Below are positions 24,364 through 31,682 of a stretch of DNA of 34,899 nt, one piece after another; position 1 is the first letter of the stretch; each line of letters begins with the position of its first letter. A program made the translations under genes and the position numbers. The stretch comes from Halanaerobiales bacterium (GTDB lineage: Bacteria; Bacillota_F; Halanaerobiia; Halanaerobiales; DTU029): assembly GCA_016278415.1 (NCBI GenBank), contig JADQBV010000057.1, forward strand, positions 1 to 34,899, written 5' to 3'. The notes below the pieces were generated by a model. It made no database searches. It was not told the origin of the DNA and was given only the letters and a program-made list of their open reading frames with translations.

Positions 24364-24530
24364 TTATTTTCCCTCCTTTAAATAATTCTTGTATATGAAT
24401 TTCAAATTTATAGTGCATTTCATTATCTTCTCTATATTCTTAAAGATATACAGTAGTATATAAATGAAAATATAGTTATTTTTGTATTACTTTAAAAATC
24501 TTCTCATAAATATAGATGTACTAAACCTAA

Positions 24531-24580
24531 AAATGTTCCAATTTATTTATAAAAACTTTTATAAATAAATTGGAACATTT
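24531..24580. repeat. Perfect 24-bp palindrome between divergent genes
   Basis: Two 24-nt arms (24531-24554 and 24557-24580, beginning AAATGTTCCAATTTATTT) are perfectly complementary around a 2-nt centre, followed by TTTTATTT. It sits 61 nt before the secreted-protein gene at 24641 in a divergent region, where an ordinary terminator is not expected; attenuator or operator roles are possible. Confidence 0.75.
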
Positions 24581-24640
24581 TTTTATTTAATTAATCTATA
24601 TTAAATGAAATAAAATCCAATATATAAAGGAGTTGTAATT

Positions 24641-25087
24641 ATGAAAAAATTAATATCTTTGTTAATTATTTTTAATGTTTTATTATTATTCAGTATAGTG
24701 TCTTTCTGTGAAACAGAAAGTGCTATTGTTTTAAGTGATGGTACAATAGTAAACAGTACATTATCTAATGAAAATTTATATGATTCAGGATGTTCAATAA
24801 ATTTTTATGTTAGTGATAATGAATTAGTAGCTAGTGCTTATACAAACACTTTTGATGAATCTGATAGTGTATATGTTAAGGTTTTTATTGAAAAATATGA
24901 TAATAACAGGTGGGTTAGCGTAGCTAGTGATATTAATATTGAATACAACAGCACTTATTCTACGTCATACTTATCTATAACACCTAGCTCTTCAGGAAAA
25001 TATCGTGCCTATGCAATACATAAAGCAACTTTAAATGGGTCTACTGAAACAGACATTAGTTACACAAATTCAATTAACGTATATTAA
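24641..25087 (+). CDS. Secreted beta-rich protein
   Basis: AAAGGAG site. The 148-residue precursor has a signal peptide (MKKLISLLIIFNVLLLFSIVSFC, cleavage near SFCET). The mature part is rich in Ser/Thr/Asn/Tyr and strands (VYVKVFIEKYDNN, GKYRAYAIHKATLNG), like an Ig-type or all-beta exported domain. Alone between a long palindrome and a convergent terminator. Function unknown. Confidence 0.65.
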   Translation: MKKLISLLIIFNVLLLFSIVSFCETESAIVLSDGTIVNSTLSNENLYDSGCSINFYVSDNELVASAYTNTFDESDSVYVKVFIEKYDNNRWVSVASDINIEYNSTYSTSYLSITPSSSGKYRAYAIHKATLNGSTETDISYTNSINVY

Positions 25088-25117
25088 ATAAGTGACTATT
25101 TAAATAGTCACTTATTT
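25086..25117. terminator. Bidirectional terminator, 32-bp perfect palindrome
   Basis: AAATAAGTGACTATTT followed by its exact complement. It overlaps the stop codon of the secreted-protein gene at one side and the end of the anti-sigma gene at the other, serving both. Confidence 0.85.
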
Positions 25118-25801
25118 TAATGATTTAATTAGTTGTTTTGCATCATCTAAGCTAATATAATATTTTATATTTAGTGTTGAATTAACCCCATTATTATTCC
25201 ATATAATTTTAGTTGCCTTGTTTTTAATATTTATATAATTATAAACAATATGGTTATTATTAAAAATATTAATATCACTATCACTTAACACATTTATAGT
25301 TTTGCTGGATTCAACTCCATCTATATTTTGAATAAATGATAAGGTTCCTTTTTCAGTAGTATAGTTAAGAATTATTTTTTTTCTGCCAAATACTGATATA
25401 TCCTGTAATTCAAAAGATAGTGTTTTAAAATCAAATTCTATTATATCTCTTGCATCGCTTAAAGTAGTCTGTCTTTTAGTAGAATCCTTATTTACTATAA
25501 TTTTATTGGTAGAGGATGTCTCACTAATAACCTTATTATTATTATTATTATATATATCAAATATATTGAACATTTTCCATGAATAAACTTGATTATTAGT
25601 TAAAGGAATTACAAATAATAATATTAGTACTACAGCTACAACAGCAGTAATATTTTTGTATCTATACCTATTAGTATATTGTCTTTTAATTTGTAGTTTT
25701 TTCCATTCTTTCTCTACTTCTTCATAATCAATATCAATGTTTTCTAGCTCTTCTTTTAAGGCTTTTTCTATCAATGCATCGAACTCTTCGTTATACAACA
25801 T
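25112..25801 (-). CDS. Probable anti-sigma factor, single-pass membrane protein
   Basis: ATG 25801 follows AAGGTG by 7 nt and overlaps the last codons of the sigma gene, so the two are translationally coupled. The 229-residue product has a cytoplasmic helical part (1-45), a membrane helix (about 50-70, TAVVAVVLILLFVIPL) and an extracytoplasmic beta-rich domain with many Asn. This topology and gene order are those of membrane anti-sigma factors that hold an ECF sigma factor until a signal outside releases it. No zinc-binding H-x3-C-x2-C motif is present, so it is not of the ZAS class. Signal unknown. Confidence 0.75.
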   Translation of the reverse strand: MLYNEEFDALIEKALKEELENIDIDYEEVEKEWKKLQIKRQYTNRYRYKNITAVVAVVLILLFVIPLTNNQVYSWKMFNIFDIYNNNNNKVISETSSTNKIIVNKDSTKRQTTLSDARDIIEFDFKTLSFELQDISVFGRKKIILNYTTEKGTLSFIQNIDGVESSKTINVLSDSDINIFNNNHIVYNYINIKNKATKIIWNNNGVNSTLNIKYYISLDDAKQLIKSLK

Positions 25802-26363
25802 GATAAACACCTTCTTCTTCTAACCTTTTTATTTGATTATTGATTTCTTTCTTTGATCTGTTAAGTCTTGATTTTACTGTACCAACACTAATATTAAGTT
25901 TATCTGCAATTTCTATATATGACATATTTTCATAGTATCTTAATATTATTATTTCTTTGTGATGTTGATTTATTTTATTAAGTGCATATTTTACTTTATT
26001 AAGCTTTTCCTGGTTATCGATTTTTTCTATAATTTCATTTTCTAGATTATCGGATTTCAGATTTAAATTATCATAATCTTCAATAAAATATAATTTGCTG
26101 TTCTTTTTTATATATTCTTTTGTCAAGTTTAAAGCTATAACACATATCCAACTTTTGAAATTTGATATATCTTTTAGTGTGTTAAATTTTTCAAAAGCAA
26201 TAATAAAGGCTTCATTAGTAAGTTCTTTAGCTATTTCTTTGTTTTTTATACAATAATACGCGGTTCTAAATACAGGTTTATAGTATTTTTTATATAGTTC
26301 GCTTTCTTGTTGCTTGGTTAAAGTAATTTTGGGGTTGAATATACTAAAGATCGTTATAAACAT
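25791..26363 (-). CDS. ECF-type sigma-70 factor
   Basis: Encodes 190 residues with an AGGTGA site. Region 2 is visible at about 22-85 (YKPVFRTAYYCIKNKEIAKELTN, then SNFKSWICVIALN), and region 4 at about 128-180 (LNKINQHHKEIIILRYYENMSYIEIADKLNIS, with VGTVKSRLNRSKK as recognition helix). No region 1.1 or 3, as in ECF factors. It should direct RNA polymerase to a small set of promoters, probably including its own and those of nearby exported proteins. Coupled to the anti-sigma gene by overlap. Confidence 0.92.
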   Translation of the reverse strand: MFITIFSIFNPKITLTKQQESELYKKYYKPVFRTAYYCIKNKEIAKELTNEAFIIAFEKFNTLKDISNFKSWICVIALNLTKEYIKKNSKLYFIEDYDNLNLKSDNLENEIIEKIDNQEKLNKVKYALNKINQHHKEIIILRYYENMSYIEIADKLNISVGTVKSRLNRSKKEINNQIKRLEEEGVYHVV

Positions 26364-26488
26364 TTTATCACCTGCTGTTTGAGTTTTGTATATATTTTAA
26401 TAATAATATAGATTAGATTATAAAAGTGTCATATCTTGTCGATAAATTTTAAAACATATATTATGTAGCTAAACTATTATTTGAAGTT

Positions 26489-26604
26489 GGGTGAAAGATA
26501 AGCAGAAAATTTGCGTTAGGATACTAGGTGTCTAGATACTTTTTATTGATGTCAGTAATGATGACGTACTAAATAGTAAATTTAAGTCTCTCCTAAATTT
26601 ATAA
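26489..26604 (+). pseudogene. Scar of a deleted second copy of the nuclease-paralogue/PemK-like locus
   Basis: Bases 26489-26560 match 21495-21570, i.e. the last codons of copy 2 (KISRKF-GY-stop, with a TGA inside the remnant), box and downstream sequence. Bases 26575-26604 match 22489-22518, the last ten codons of the PemK-like gene, in 26 of 30 positions (SKFKSLL-L-stop). Only 14 bases separate the two matches, whereas about 920 lie between them in the intact locus. So a second copy existed and lost its inside. Confidence 0.85.
26526..26542 (+). repeat. 17-bp box 4 in the scar
   Basis: AGGTGTCTAGATACTTT, again directly after a stop codon (TAG), as in boxes 2 and 3. Confidence 0.5.
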
Positions 26605-26900
26605 TCTTATATCATAAATAGTAATAAGAAATGGTCATTTTCAATTTAGCCATTTTTTAATATTCATCTAGCCCATGGGCGATACTGTTAGGCATATCAT
26701 TTATTATTTTAAATTGATTTGGTAATTTTGCTGACTAACATTCGCACACTCGTGATTTCAGTCGTGGAAGGTTCAAGAACGTATTCAGGAACTGTAGATA
26801 GAAAAAATTATTTAAAATATGAACATTAAAACATTATCAGGAAAAATATAATTCAAATTTTACAGCAATAGATTTATAAAATTATGATATCGTAAGGCTT

Positions 26901-27091
26901 TAAAAAGGAAGTTTGAAGTTTTGATGAGCAAAGGCATGCGTAGGCATGACTACCGATGAAAGTCTTTTTACAAGCTAAATTAAAGGACCAAAACAATACT
27001 TCAGGAAAGACATAGGCTGAAGATATAGGTCCATAGTCTGCCCTCAGGTAACTACTATTGAATAGTTATTAACACAATAGTAGTTACCTGA
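26901..27091 (+). other. Candidate structured RNA region before the recombinase gene
   Basis: A gene-free region (26605-27249) contains paired segments: TAAAAAG (26901-26907) with CTTTTTA (26964-26970), enclosing GTAG-GCATGA-CTAC followed by CGATG; GGACC (26985-26989) with GGTCC (27028-27032), joined to AAGATATAG (27020-27028); and a perfect 17-bp hairpin at 27044-27091. The first part recalls the 3' half of GEMM-I (c-di-GMP) riboswitches (GCAAAG and CTACCGA), and AAGATATAG recalls group I intron S elements, but neither consensus is complete. A decayed RNA or a new one is possible. Confidence 0.35.
27044..27091. repeat. 17-bp hairpin plus inverted copy near recombinase
   Basis: TCAGGTAACTACTATTG (27044-27060) pairs perfectly with 27075-27091. 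Inside it, ACTATTGAATAGTTAT (27054-27069) recurs inverted at 27183-27198, 52 nt before the recombinase start, which fits arm or core sites for that enzyme. Confidence 0.65.
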
Positions 27092-27249
27092 TCACTCCTG
27101 TGCAAAGAACTTATTGCTAAAATGTATTCTTCTTTTTAAATTCGAAAAAACATCGGGGGATTATGCGTTTGGTATTGTGTTTATAACTATTCAATAGTAA
27201 AATAAATTATAAGGTTTTAATATTGGTTATATTGATTGGGGGATATTTT

Positions 27250-28185
27250 ATGAGGGATAAATTAGTATTAAGTAATCAGGAATTAAACATACTTAATGGT
27301 TTTAATATCTGTAAATCAGAGAGGACCAAAAAGGATTATAAAAGAGAACTTAATTCCTTCAAAGACTTTATTAAAATGGATCTTGTTAAGGCTTCAGACC
27401 AGGACGGAAAAAAATATTTAGATTTTCTAAGAAAAAAGAACAAAGCTTCAAGTACCATTAGAAGAATCTATGATCAGCTGAATGTTTTTTATAACTATTT
27501 ATTTAGAGAAGGTTACATTGACTTTAATCCTTTTTATAAAATAGAAAAGCCACGAGCTTCTAAGCAAGTGAGGCTTGAAAGAACACCTTCTCCTGAAGAT
27601 CTTGAAAAACTATTAACTACTCTGAAGGATAATTTTGACATAAGAGATTTTGCTGCTATTATGCTTATACTTACAACTGGTAGAAGACTTAGTCAAGCTC
27701 TCAGTGTCAAGTGGAATGATTTTGTGCGCGGAGAGGAGCATATAGGCCTAAAAGTTAGCTATAGTCCTCCAAAACTCATTAAGATTTTTGATTTCGTATG
27801 GGACTTAATTAATCAATATAGATTAGTTAACGGTATTCCCGATAATTATTTAACCAAACCTTATTATATTTTTATTAACAATAAGAATTCAGATACATAT
27901 CTATGTAATCCTGGAGAAGTGAATCATATAACTCCTGATTGGATACGCAAGGTAATGGAAGAAGCCTGTGAGCTTGCAGAGATACCTTTGTACACTGCAA
28001 AGGATCTTCGCCACGCCTTTGCTCTATATGCTTTAAATCTTGGTTCATCCCTAGAGGTAGTTACTAATCAGATGGACTGGAGCAATAAATCTCAAGCAAC
28101 TAAATATATAGGAGTGATTGAACAGCTACTATTGCCAACTGGTACCTATACAGAGTCTTTTTTTAAAAAACTTGTAAATAATTAA
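27250..28185 (+). CDS. Tyrosine recombinase (integrase/Xer type)
   Basis: ATG 27250 follows TTGGGGGA; an upstream TTG at 27223 is less well placed. The 311-residue product has an N-terminal SAM-like core-binding domain (residues about 20-90, ERTKKDYKRELNSFKDFI) and a C-terminal catalytic domain with R146 (TGRRLSQAL), K175 (PPKLIK), K251-x-x-R254 (KDLRHAFA, where most enzymes have His first), W277 (DWSNKS) and the nucleophile Y286 (ATKYIG). All steps for strand exchange seem possible. Repeats upstream (27054-27069, 27183-27198) are candidate sites. It may integrate the element, resolve dimers or invert DNA. Confidence 0.92.
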   Translation: MRDKLVLSNQELNILNGFNICKSERTKKDYKRELNSFKDFIKMDLVKASDQDGKKYLDFLRKKNKASSTIRRIYDQLNVFYNYLFREGYIDFNPFYKIEKPRASKQVRLERTPSPEDLEKLLTTLKDNFDIRDFAAIMLILTTGRRLSQALSVKWNDFVRGEEHIGLKVSYSPPKLIKIFDFVWDLINQYRLVNGIPDNYLTKPYYIFINNKNSDTYLCNPGEVNHITPDWIRKVMEEACELAEIPLYTAKDLRHAFALYALNLGSSLEVVTNQMDWSNKSQATKYIGVIEQLLLPTGTYTESFFKKLVNN

Positions 28186-28189
28186 TTAA

Positions 28190-28244
28190 AAGGGGTATCT
28201 TCCTGAGCTTAAATATTATCATTAATACAGGAAAATAACCCCTT
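28190..28244 (+). terminator. Terminator-like hairpin after the recombinase
   Basis: AAGGGGT pairs with ACCCCTT and TTCCTG with CAGGAA, separated by a short internal loop and a 22-nt apical loop; a T-run is weak. Confidence 0.6.
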
Positions 28245-28278
28245 CTATCTTCTTTTATTATAAGTATATTCACTCTTC

Positions 28279-28386
28279 TCAACCTTTTTTACAATGACCA
28301 TTTTCATCTAGGTATCCTACTTCTTTTTTGCAAAATCCATTCTTATTTGATTCACATCCATTATTATCACACCTTATAATTCTCAC
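28279..28386 (-). CDS. DUF1540-like Cys-rich peptide (35 aa)
   Basis: GTG 28386 follows GAGGGGG by 7 nt; 35 codons to TGA. Four Cys in the pattern C-x4-C-x7-C-x12-C (CDNNGCESNKNGFCKK, then GHCKKG) match the small DUF1540 zinc-ribbon-like family common in Clostridia, with the Asn-Gly-x-C core. Function unknown; too short for many gene finders. Confidence 0.65.
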   Translation of the reverse strand: MRIIRCDNNGCESNKNGFCKKEVGYLDENGHCKKG

Positions 28387-28446
28387 TATTATCCCCCTCA
28401 CATTATATATTTTTAGTCTTTCATAAGTATAATTTTGTTATATTTG

Positions 28447-28914
28447 CTATAACTGATTCAAAGCCTTTTTTACGATTTCTTCATTCTCGTTCATCCATGC
28501 AAAAGTTCTGTAACAGTCACTTTCATAGCACTCATTTGGATACACTCTATTTCCTGAAATGCAATTTTGATAAAATATACATTTATGACAGCTTGGATAG
28601 TCGTTTTCTAAGCATGGGCATCCTATACATTTATGGAAATCACTTGGAATACAATCCATAAGAACTATGATTTTAGTTATTAGCTCCTTATCTTCTGAAG
28701 TTATATTAGAATATTGATTAACTTTAAGTTGATCAATATTCTCTTTTATAAATTCTGTTTTTTCATAGTTATGTTCAGTAATATATCTATTCAAATCTTC
28801 TTCATGAAAAAACTCAAGTATGTCTTCTTCAAACAACTCTTCATTTTTAAATCTTAGTTTTGCATCTTCGATTGCTGAATTTATTGATGCTATTTTCTCA
28901 CAAAATTTATTCAA
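28447..28914 (-). CDS. Cys-rich protein with possible metal site
   Basis: TTG 28914 follows GGGGAG. The 155-residue product has a helical acidic N-terminal half (1-85), and a C-terminal segment with eleven Cys (KCIGCPCLENDYPSCHKCIFYQNC, then NECYESDCY) that resembles a treble-clef or ferredoxin-like binding region. No enzyme motif. It lies at the left end of the series of small leftward genes that follows the XRE regulators. Confidence 0.65.
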   Translation of the reverse strand: MNKFCEKIASINSAIEDAKLRFKNEELFEEDILEFFHEEDLNRYITEHNYEKTEFIKENIDQLKVNQYSNITSEDKELITKIIVLMDCIPSDFHKCIGCPCLENDYPSCHKCIFYQNCISGNRVYPNECYESDCYRTFAWMNENEEIVKKALNQL

Positions 28915-28972
28915 TATAATCTCCCCAATTCTCTAATAGTTTGCTAGTATGATTTCTTTTAAAGCAGTGTAT

Positions 28973-29287
28973 TTATGTAACGTTTTTCCAATTTTTCTTT
29001 TCAGCTAAGGCATTTAGATCACTTTGTGCCTCATCAAAGCTCTTGCTCCATTTTAAATTTTTCATGCACTTCCATCCACTTTTACCTGGCTTTTGATATC
29101 TACCTTTAAAATTACTCTCTCCAAGACCAGGCATCACTTTGTAAATCCATCCTCGTTCATCTATGTAGGTTTTTATAAATCGGCAGTTGGTTACTTTACC
29201 CTTGAGCAGTCCTGTTGGACATTGAGTTTTTTCTGGTTGACGTATATTCGGGCACATACAACATCTATATTTTCTATATTCTTGCAT
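28973..29287 (-). CDS. Small Cys-rich protein
   Basis: Encodes 104 residues with an AAGGAGT site. Cys at 9, 10, 12, 23, 35 and 74 (RCCMCPN..TQCPTG..TNCRF) suggest a zinc-binding N-terminal half; the rest is basic with Trp. No family recognised. Part of the leftward series. Confidence 0.6.
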   Translation of the reverse strand: MQEYRKYRCCMCPNIRQPEKTQCPTGLLKGKVTNCRFIKTYIDERGWIYKVMPGLGESNFKGRYQKPGKSGWKCMKNLKWSKSFDEAQSDLNALAEKKNWKNVT

Positions 29288-29348
29288 TCTCTCAACTCCT
29301 TGTTATATTCTTTATATATTTAAAGCCTATTAATTAGCTGATTATTTT

Positions 29349-29975
29349 TTATAAAATTCCTAATTCAAACATATTAACCTGACCTGGCATCTCTGGTGTC
29401 TCTTGTTTGCTTGAAACCAATTTAATTGTTTTTATAGATTCTTTACTAACTTTATTATTTTCTTTCACTAGTGATAGAGTATTTGACTTTGAACCTATAT
29501 ATTGAATTGCTACAAAAAACCCTTTGTCTCTAAGATAATCTCTAACTTTTATCGCTGTGGCTTCAGTAACTGTCCTATTATTAAAATTTTGAATATTATA
29601 TTTTATCTTTCCTATTGTCAATATGATTAAGCAACAAGCTCTGTTCGAATCTGATACTATGTCGTTCTTACACTTTTTAAAATCTACCTTTTCAGCATAT
29701 TTCATTGATGAGGTTTTAAATATATCAATTAAATATTCCTTCTCTTCTGGTTTTAGCTGATAAGTATAACTTCCATATCCTGATCTTCTTCCTATAACAA
29801 ATAATCTTTCTTCAATCTCTAAAAAAGTTGATCCAACATATTTGCTTTTATTAAAGAAATTTATTCCTGCTTTCAGTTTCAACCTATAGTTGCAATTATT
29901 CTTTATCTTATCATCTTTATTAATACAAAATTCTTCTTTGGAACATTCCTCAACTTTACTGCAACACGATGCCAT
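29349..29975 (-). CDS. Unknown protein with Cys-rich N-terminus
   Basis: ATG 29975 follows GGTGAG; ATG-like codons upstream are not preferred. The 208-residue product begins MASCCSKVEECSKEEFCINK with five Cys in 28 residues, then a mixed alpha/beta domain (GSTFLEIEERLFVIGRRSGYGSYTY), a helical region and a C-terminus EMPGQVNMFELGIL. The last segment QVNMFELG resembles a sliding-clamp-binding motif (QxxMF), so it might interact with the replication clamp. Starts 8 nt after the 58-residue gene. Confidence 0.6.
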   Translation of the reverse strand: MASCCSKVEECSKEEFCINKDDKIKNNCNYRLKLKAGINFFNKSKYVGSTFLEIEERLFVIGRRSGYGSYTYQLKPEEKEYLIDIFKTSSMKYAEKVDFKKCKNDIVSDSNRACCLIILTIGKIKYNIQNFNNRTVTEATAIKVRDYLRDKGFFVAIQYIGSKSNTLSLVKENNKVSKESIKTIKLVSSKQETPEMPGQVNMFELGIL

Positions 29976-29983
29976 ACTTACTC

Positions 29984-30160
29984 TCACCTCACCTTGACTT
30001 CTGCATACATTACTAGTCTACCTATTCCTTCATCATCTTTTTGTTCCTTTCTGGATGGATTTCTAATTAATATATTGTCTTTTCTAGTTTCTTTTTTAAG
30101 ACGTTTCATATTTAATGGCCTATAAATATCTTTAAATTTTCTTTTATTTTTTCTTGGCAT
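29984..30160 (-). CDS. Small highly basic protein (58 aa)
   Basis: ATG 30160 follows GGAGGGGG by 8 nt, and the frame has 58 codons. The product MPRKNKRKFKDIYRPLNMKR... is rich in Lys and Arg in its first 40 residues, as in nucleic-acid-binding peptides. It begins 2 nt after the stop of the 98-residue gene and ends 8 nt before the next gene, so it is translated in the operon. Confidence 0.6.
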   Translation of the reverse strand: MPRKNKRKFKDIYRPLNMKRLKKETRKDNILIRNPSRKEQKDDEGIGRLVMYAEVKVR

Positions 30161-30162
30161 CT

Positions 30163-30459
30163 TTATTCCCCCTCCAATGTAATAATTCTCTCACTTACTA
30201 ATGTATTTAGAATATTCTCTGGTGCAATTCCGTCGTCAATTATTTTCTTCTCTATGATTTTAGCTATTTCATTAATCTCATATTTTTTAAATAATACATC
30301 GACTATTACTGCCATCTTTGTATCTGCTATTGAGTTTGATAATAACATGGTCCTAATAATTTTTCTAAAATATACTTCATTCTGATTAGACTTTGTTACA
30401 ATTTGAATTGCCGAATCTATAAAACTTGAACAGTTATTAATTAACTCTATATTGTTCAT
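30163..30459 (-). CDS. Small helical protein
   Basis: Encodes 98 residues with a GGAGGGGG site. Mostly helical, soluble, no Cys apart from one at residue 10, no known motif. Sits between the 59-residue membrane peptide gene and the basic 58-residue gene in the leftward operon. Confidence 0.6.
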   Translation of the reverse strand: MNNIELINNCSSFIDSAIQIVTKSNQNEVYFRKIIRTMLLSNSIADTKMAVIVDVLFKKYEINEIAKIIEKKIIDDGIAPENILNTLVSERIITLEGE

Positions 30460-30470
30460 GGGACCCCCTC

Positions 30471-30650
30471 CTATGCAGCTCTTTTATAATGTGTATTTGA
30501 TGTAGTAGTAATAGCTCTTTTATTTCTCCATTTAGATATCTTTTTAAAATCTTCTCTAACCTCAGGAACACTAGCAAATATGAATAGAAATATTCCTGGT
30601 ATTAATACTGCCCTAACGATTAAATCAACTAAATTAATAAGACTCAACAT
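30471..30650 (-). CDS. Small membrane protein (59 aa)
   Basis: ATG 30650 follows GAGGAG; 59 codons. One hydrophobic helix (LINLVDLIVRAVLIPGIFLFIFASV, residues about 4-28) followed by a basic tail (EDFKKISKWRNKRA). The start overlaps the end of the preceding gene by 17 nt. Its size and layout suit a holin-like or small membrane regulator; no family match. Confidence 0.6.
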   Translation of the reverse strand: MLSLINLVDLIVRAVLIPGIFLFIFASVPEVREDFKKISKWRNKRAITTTSNTHYKRAA

Positions 30651-30873
30651 TTATAGTACTCCTCTCTATATTTCTATCTCTGATTATTCCTAGCTTGTTT
30701 AAAATTGCTATTTGATCAATCTCTAATACTTCACACATATATCTGCAGTACTCACTTATTAGAAATTTTTTTGCTTCAATCCTTAGCTTGTCTCTGTCCG
30801 ATTTTAAACTTTTATACTTATAATCCTTTATGGCTTGTCCAATAACTGCAGCAATAAGATTTTTATAATTCAT
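30634..30873 (-). CDS. Small helical protein
   Basis: I choose ATG 30873, which has AAAGGAGGAG 7 nt upstream, rather than the upstream start at 30927 that would overlap the XRE gene. The 79-residue product is helical (IAAVIGQAIKDYKYKS..., FLISEYCRYMCEVLEI) with two Cys. No motif recognised. Next to the XRE gene, in the same direction. Confidence 0.6.
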   Translation of the reverse strand: MNYKNLIAAVIGQAIKDYKYKSLKSDRDKLRIEAKKFLISEYCRYMCEVLEIDQIAILNKLGIIRDRNIERSTINVESY

Positions 30874-30901
30874 AAGAAACTCCTCCTTTTTTGTACTTTC
30901 A

Positions 30902-31132
30902 TTAATTTTCCTTAGCCAAGTCCTCATCTTTATCTATTAAGTAATCTTCCAGCTGCCTTCCTAAGGCTCTTGCAATACGTCCGATTGTGTCTAGTCTATG
31001 TTTACCTTCTCCTAGTTCAATCCTTGAAATAGTGCTTCTCCCTACCTCGCTTTTATTAGATAGTTCCTGTATAGAGAGTCCTTGTTTTGCTCTATCGAGA
31101 GCAATTTTCATTGTATTAATTTGATATTTCAT
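30902..31132 (-). CDS. XRE-family regulator (small)
   Basis: Encodes 76 residues; ATG with GAGGTGAG site. A standard helix-turn-helix (SIQELSNKSEVGRSTISRIELGE) fills the protein, with a short acidic end (DEDLAKEN). It is divergent from a second XRE gene, and three repeated operators lie in between. It is probably the Cro-like or early-operon regulator, first gene of the leftward series of small genes. Confidence 0.85.
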   Translation of the reverse strand: MKYQINTMKIALDRAKQGLSIQELSNKSEVGRSTISRIELGEGKHRLDTIGRIARALGRQLEDYLIDKDEDLAKEN

Positions 31133-31148
31133 TTTCTCACCTCACATA

Positions 31149-31225
31149 TCCCAAATTGTCCTTTTTTATATTATATTTCCCATTTTGTTGTTTGTCAATA
31201 GTTTATATCCCATTTTGTCCTTTTT
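31149..31225. promoter_or_regulatory. Three-operator switch between divergent XRE genes
   Basis: Near-identical 18-bp boxes (TCCCATTTTGTCCTTTTT and variants) lie at 31149-31166, 31178-31195 and 31208-31225, about 29.5 bp apart. The leftward promoter is consensus: TTGACA (31198-31193), 17-bp spacer, TATAAT (31175-31170), with box 2 in its spacer. A rightward TATAAT lies at 31230-31235 just after box 3. Occupancy would switch between the two directions as in phage lambda. Confidence 0.85.
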
Positions 31226-31256
31226 ATGTTATAATTTTTTTGAGGTGATATTTATA

Positions 31257-31682
31257 ATGCCAATTGGAGAAAAATTAAGGGATTTGCGTATAGAAAAAGA
31301 ACTTACTTCAAATCAACTTGCAGATGAGCTATGTAAAATATACGATCTTACTATCACAGGATCAGCATTAGGAAAGTACGAAAGAAATGAAAGACAGCCT
31401 GACTATGCGACTCTTACCATTTTAGCCGATTACTATCAGGTATCATTAGATTGGTTATTTAATAGAACTTCATATAAACAATTAAGTGATGATATCATCA
31501 AGAGTATTAATAAAGACGATTATAAACTTTTTAATAATACTAAACTTCTAATTGATTATTTTATTGATATTGGTTTTTTAGAAAGTCTTGATGATTTAGA
31601 CGAGGATTTTATAAATAGATTTCTTAATTTTATTAATTCTTTCGTTTCATTAGGAGATATTTTTGAGCAACTAAAAAAGTAG
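31257..31682 (+). CDS. XRE-family repressor with C-terminal domain
   Basis: ATG 31257 follows GAGGTGAT. The 141-residue product starts MPIGEKLRDLRIEKELTSNQLADELC and has the full XRE/cro-cI helix-turn-helix (residues about 5-63, GSALGKYERNERQP, DYYQVSLDWLF), then a helical acidic C-terminus that probably serves dimerisation or sensing. No peptidase motif, so it is not cleaved like cI. Divergent from the small XRE gene over three operators. The likely repressor of the switch. Confidence 0.88.
   Translation: MPIGEKLRDLRIEKELTSNQLADELCKIYDLTITGSALGKYERNERQPDYATLTILADYYQVSLDWLFNRTSYKQLSDDIIKSINKDDYKLFNNTKLLIDYFIDIGFLESLDDLDEDFINRFLNFINSFVSLGDIFEQLKK

Noticed and set aside
26919..26960. Firm call of a c-di-GMP-I riboswitch
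   Set aside because: GCAAAG and CTACCGA motifs are present, but the long arm between them is missing and the downstream gene is not obviously controlled; kept only as a weak structural finding.
27020..27032. Firm call of a group I intron or IStron
   Set aside because: Only an S-like AAGATATAG element with a short pairing; P, Q and R elements and an interrupted gene are not seen.
31149..31225. CRISPR-like repeats
   Set aside because: Only three 18-bp boxes with 11-12 bp between them, located on promoters; they are operators.
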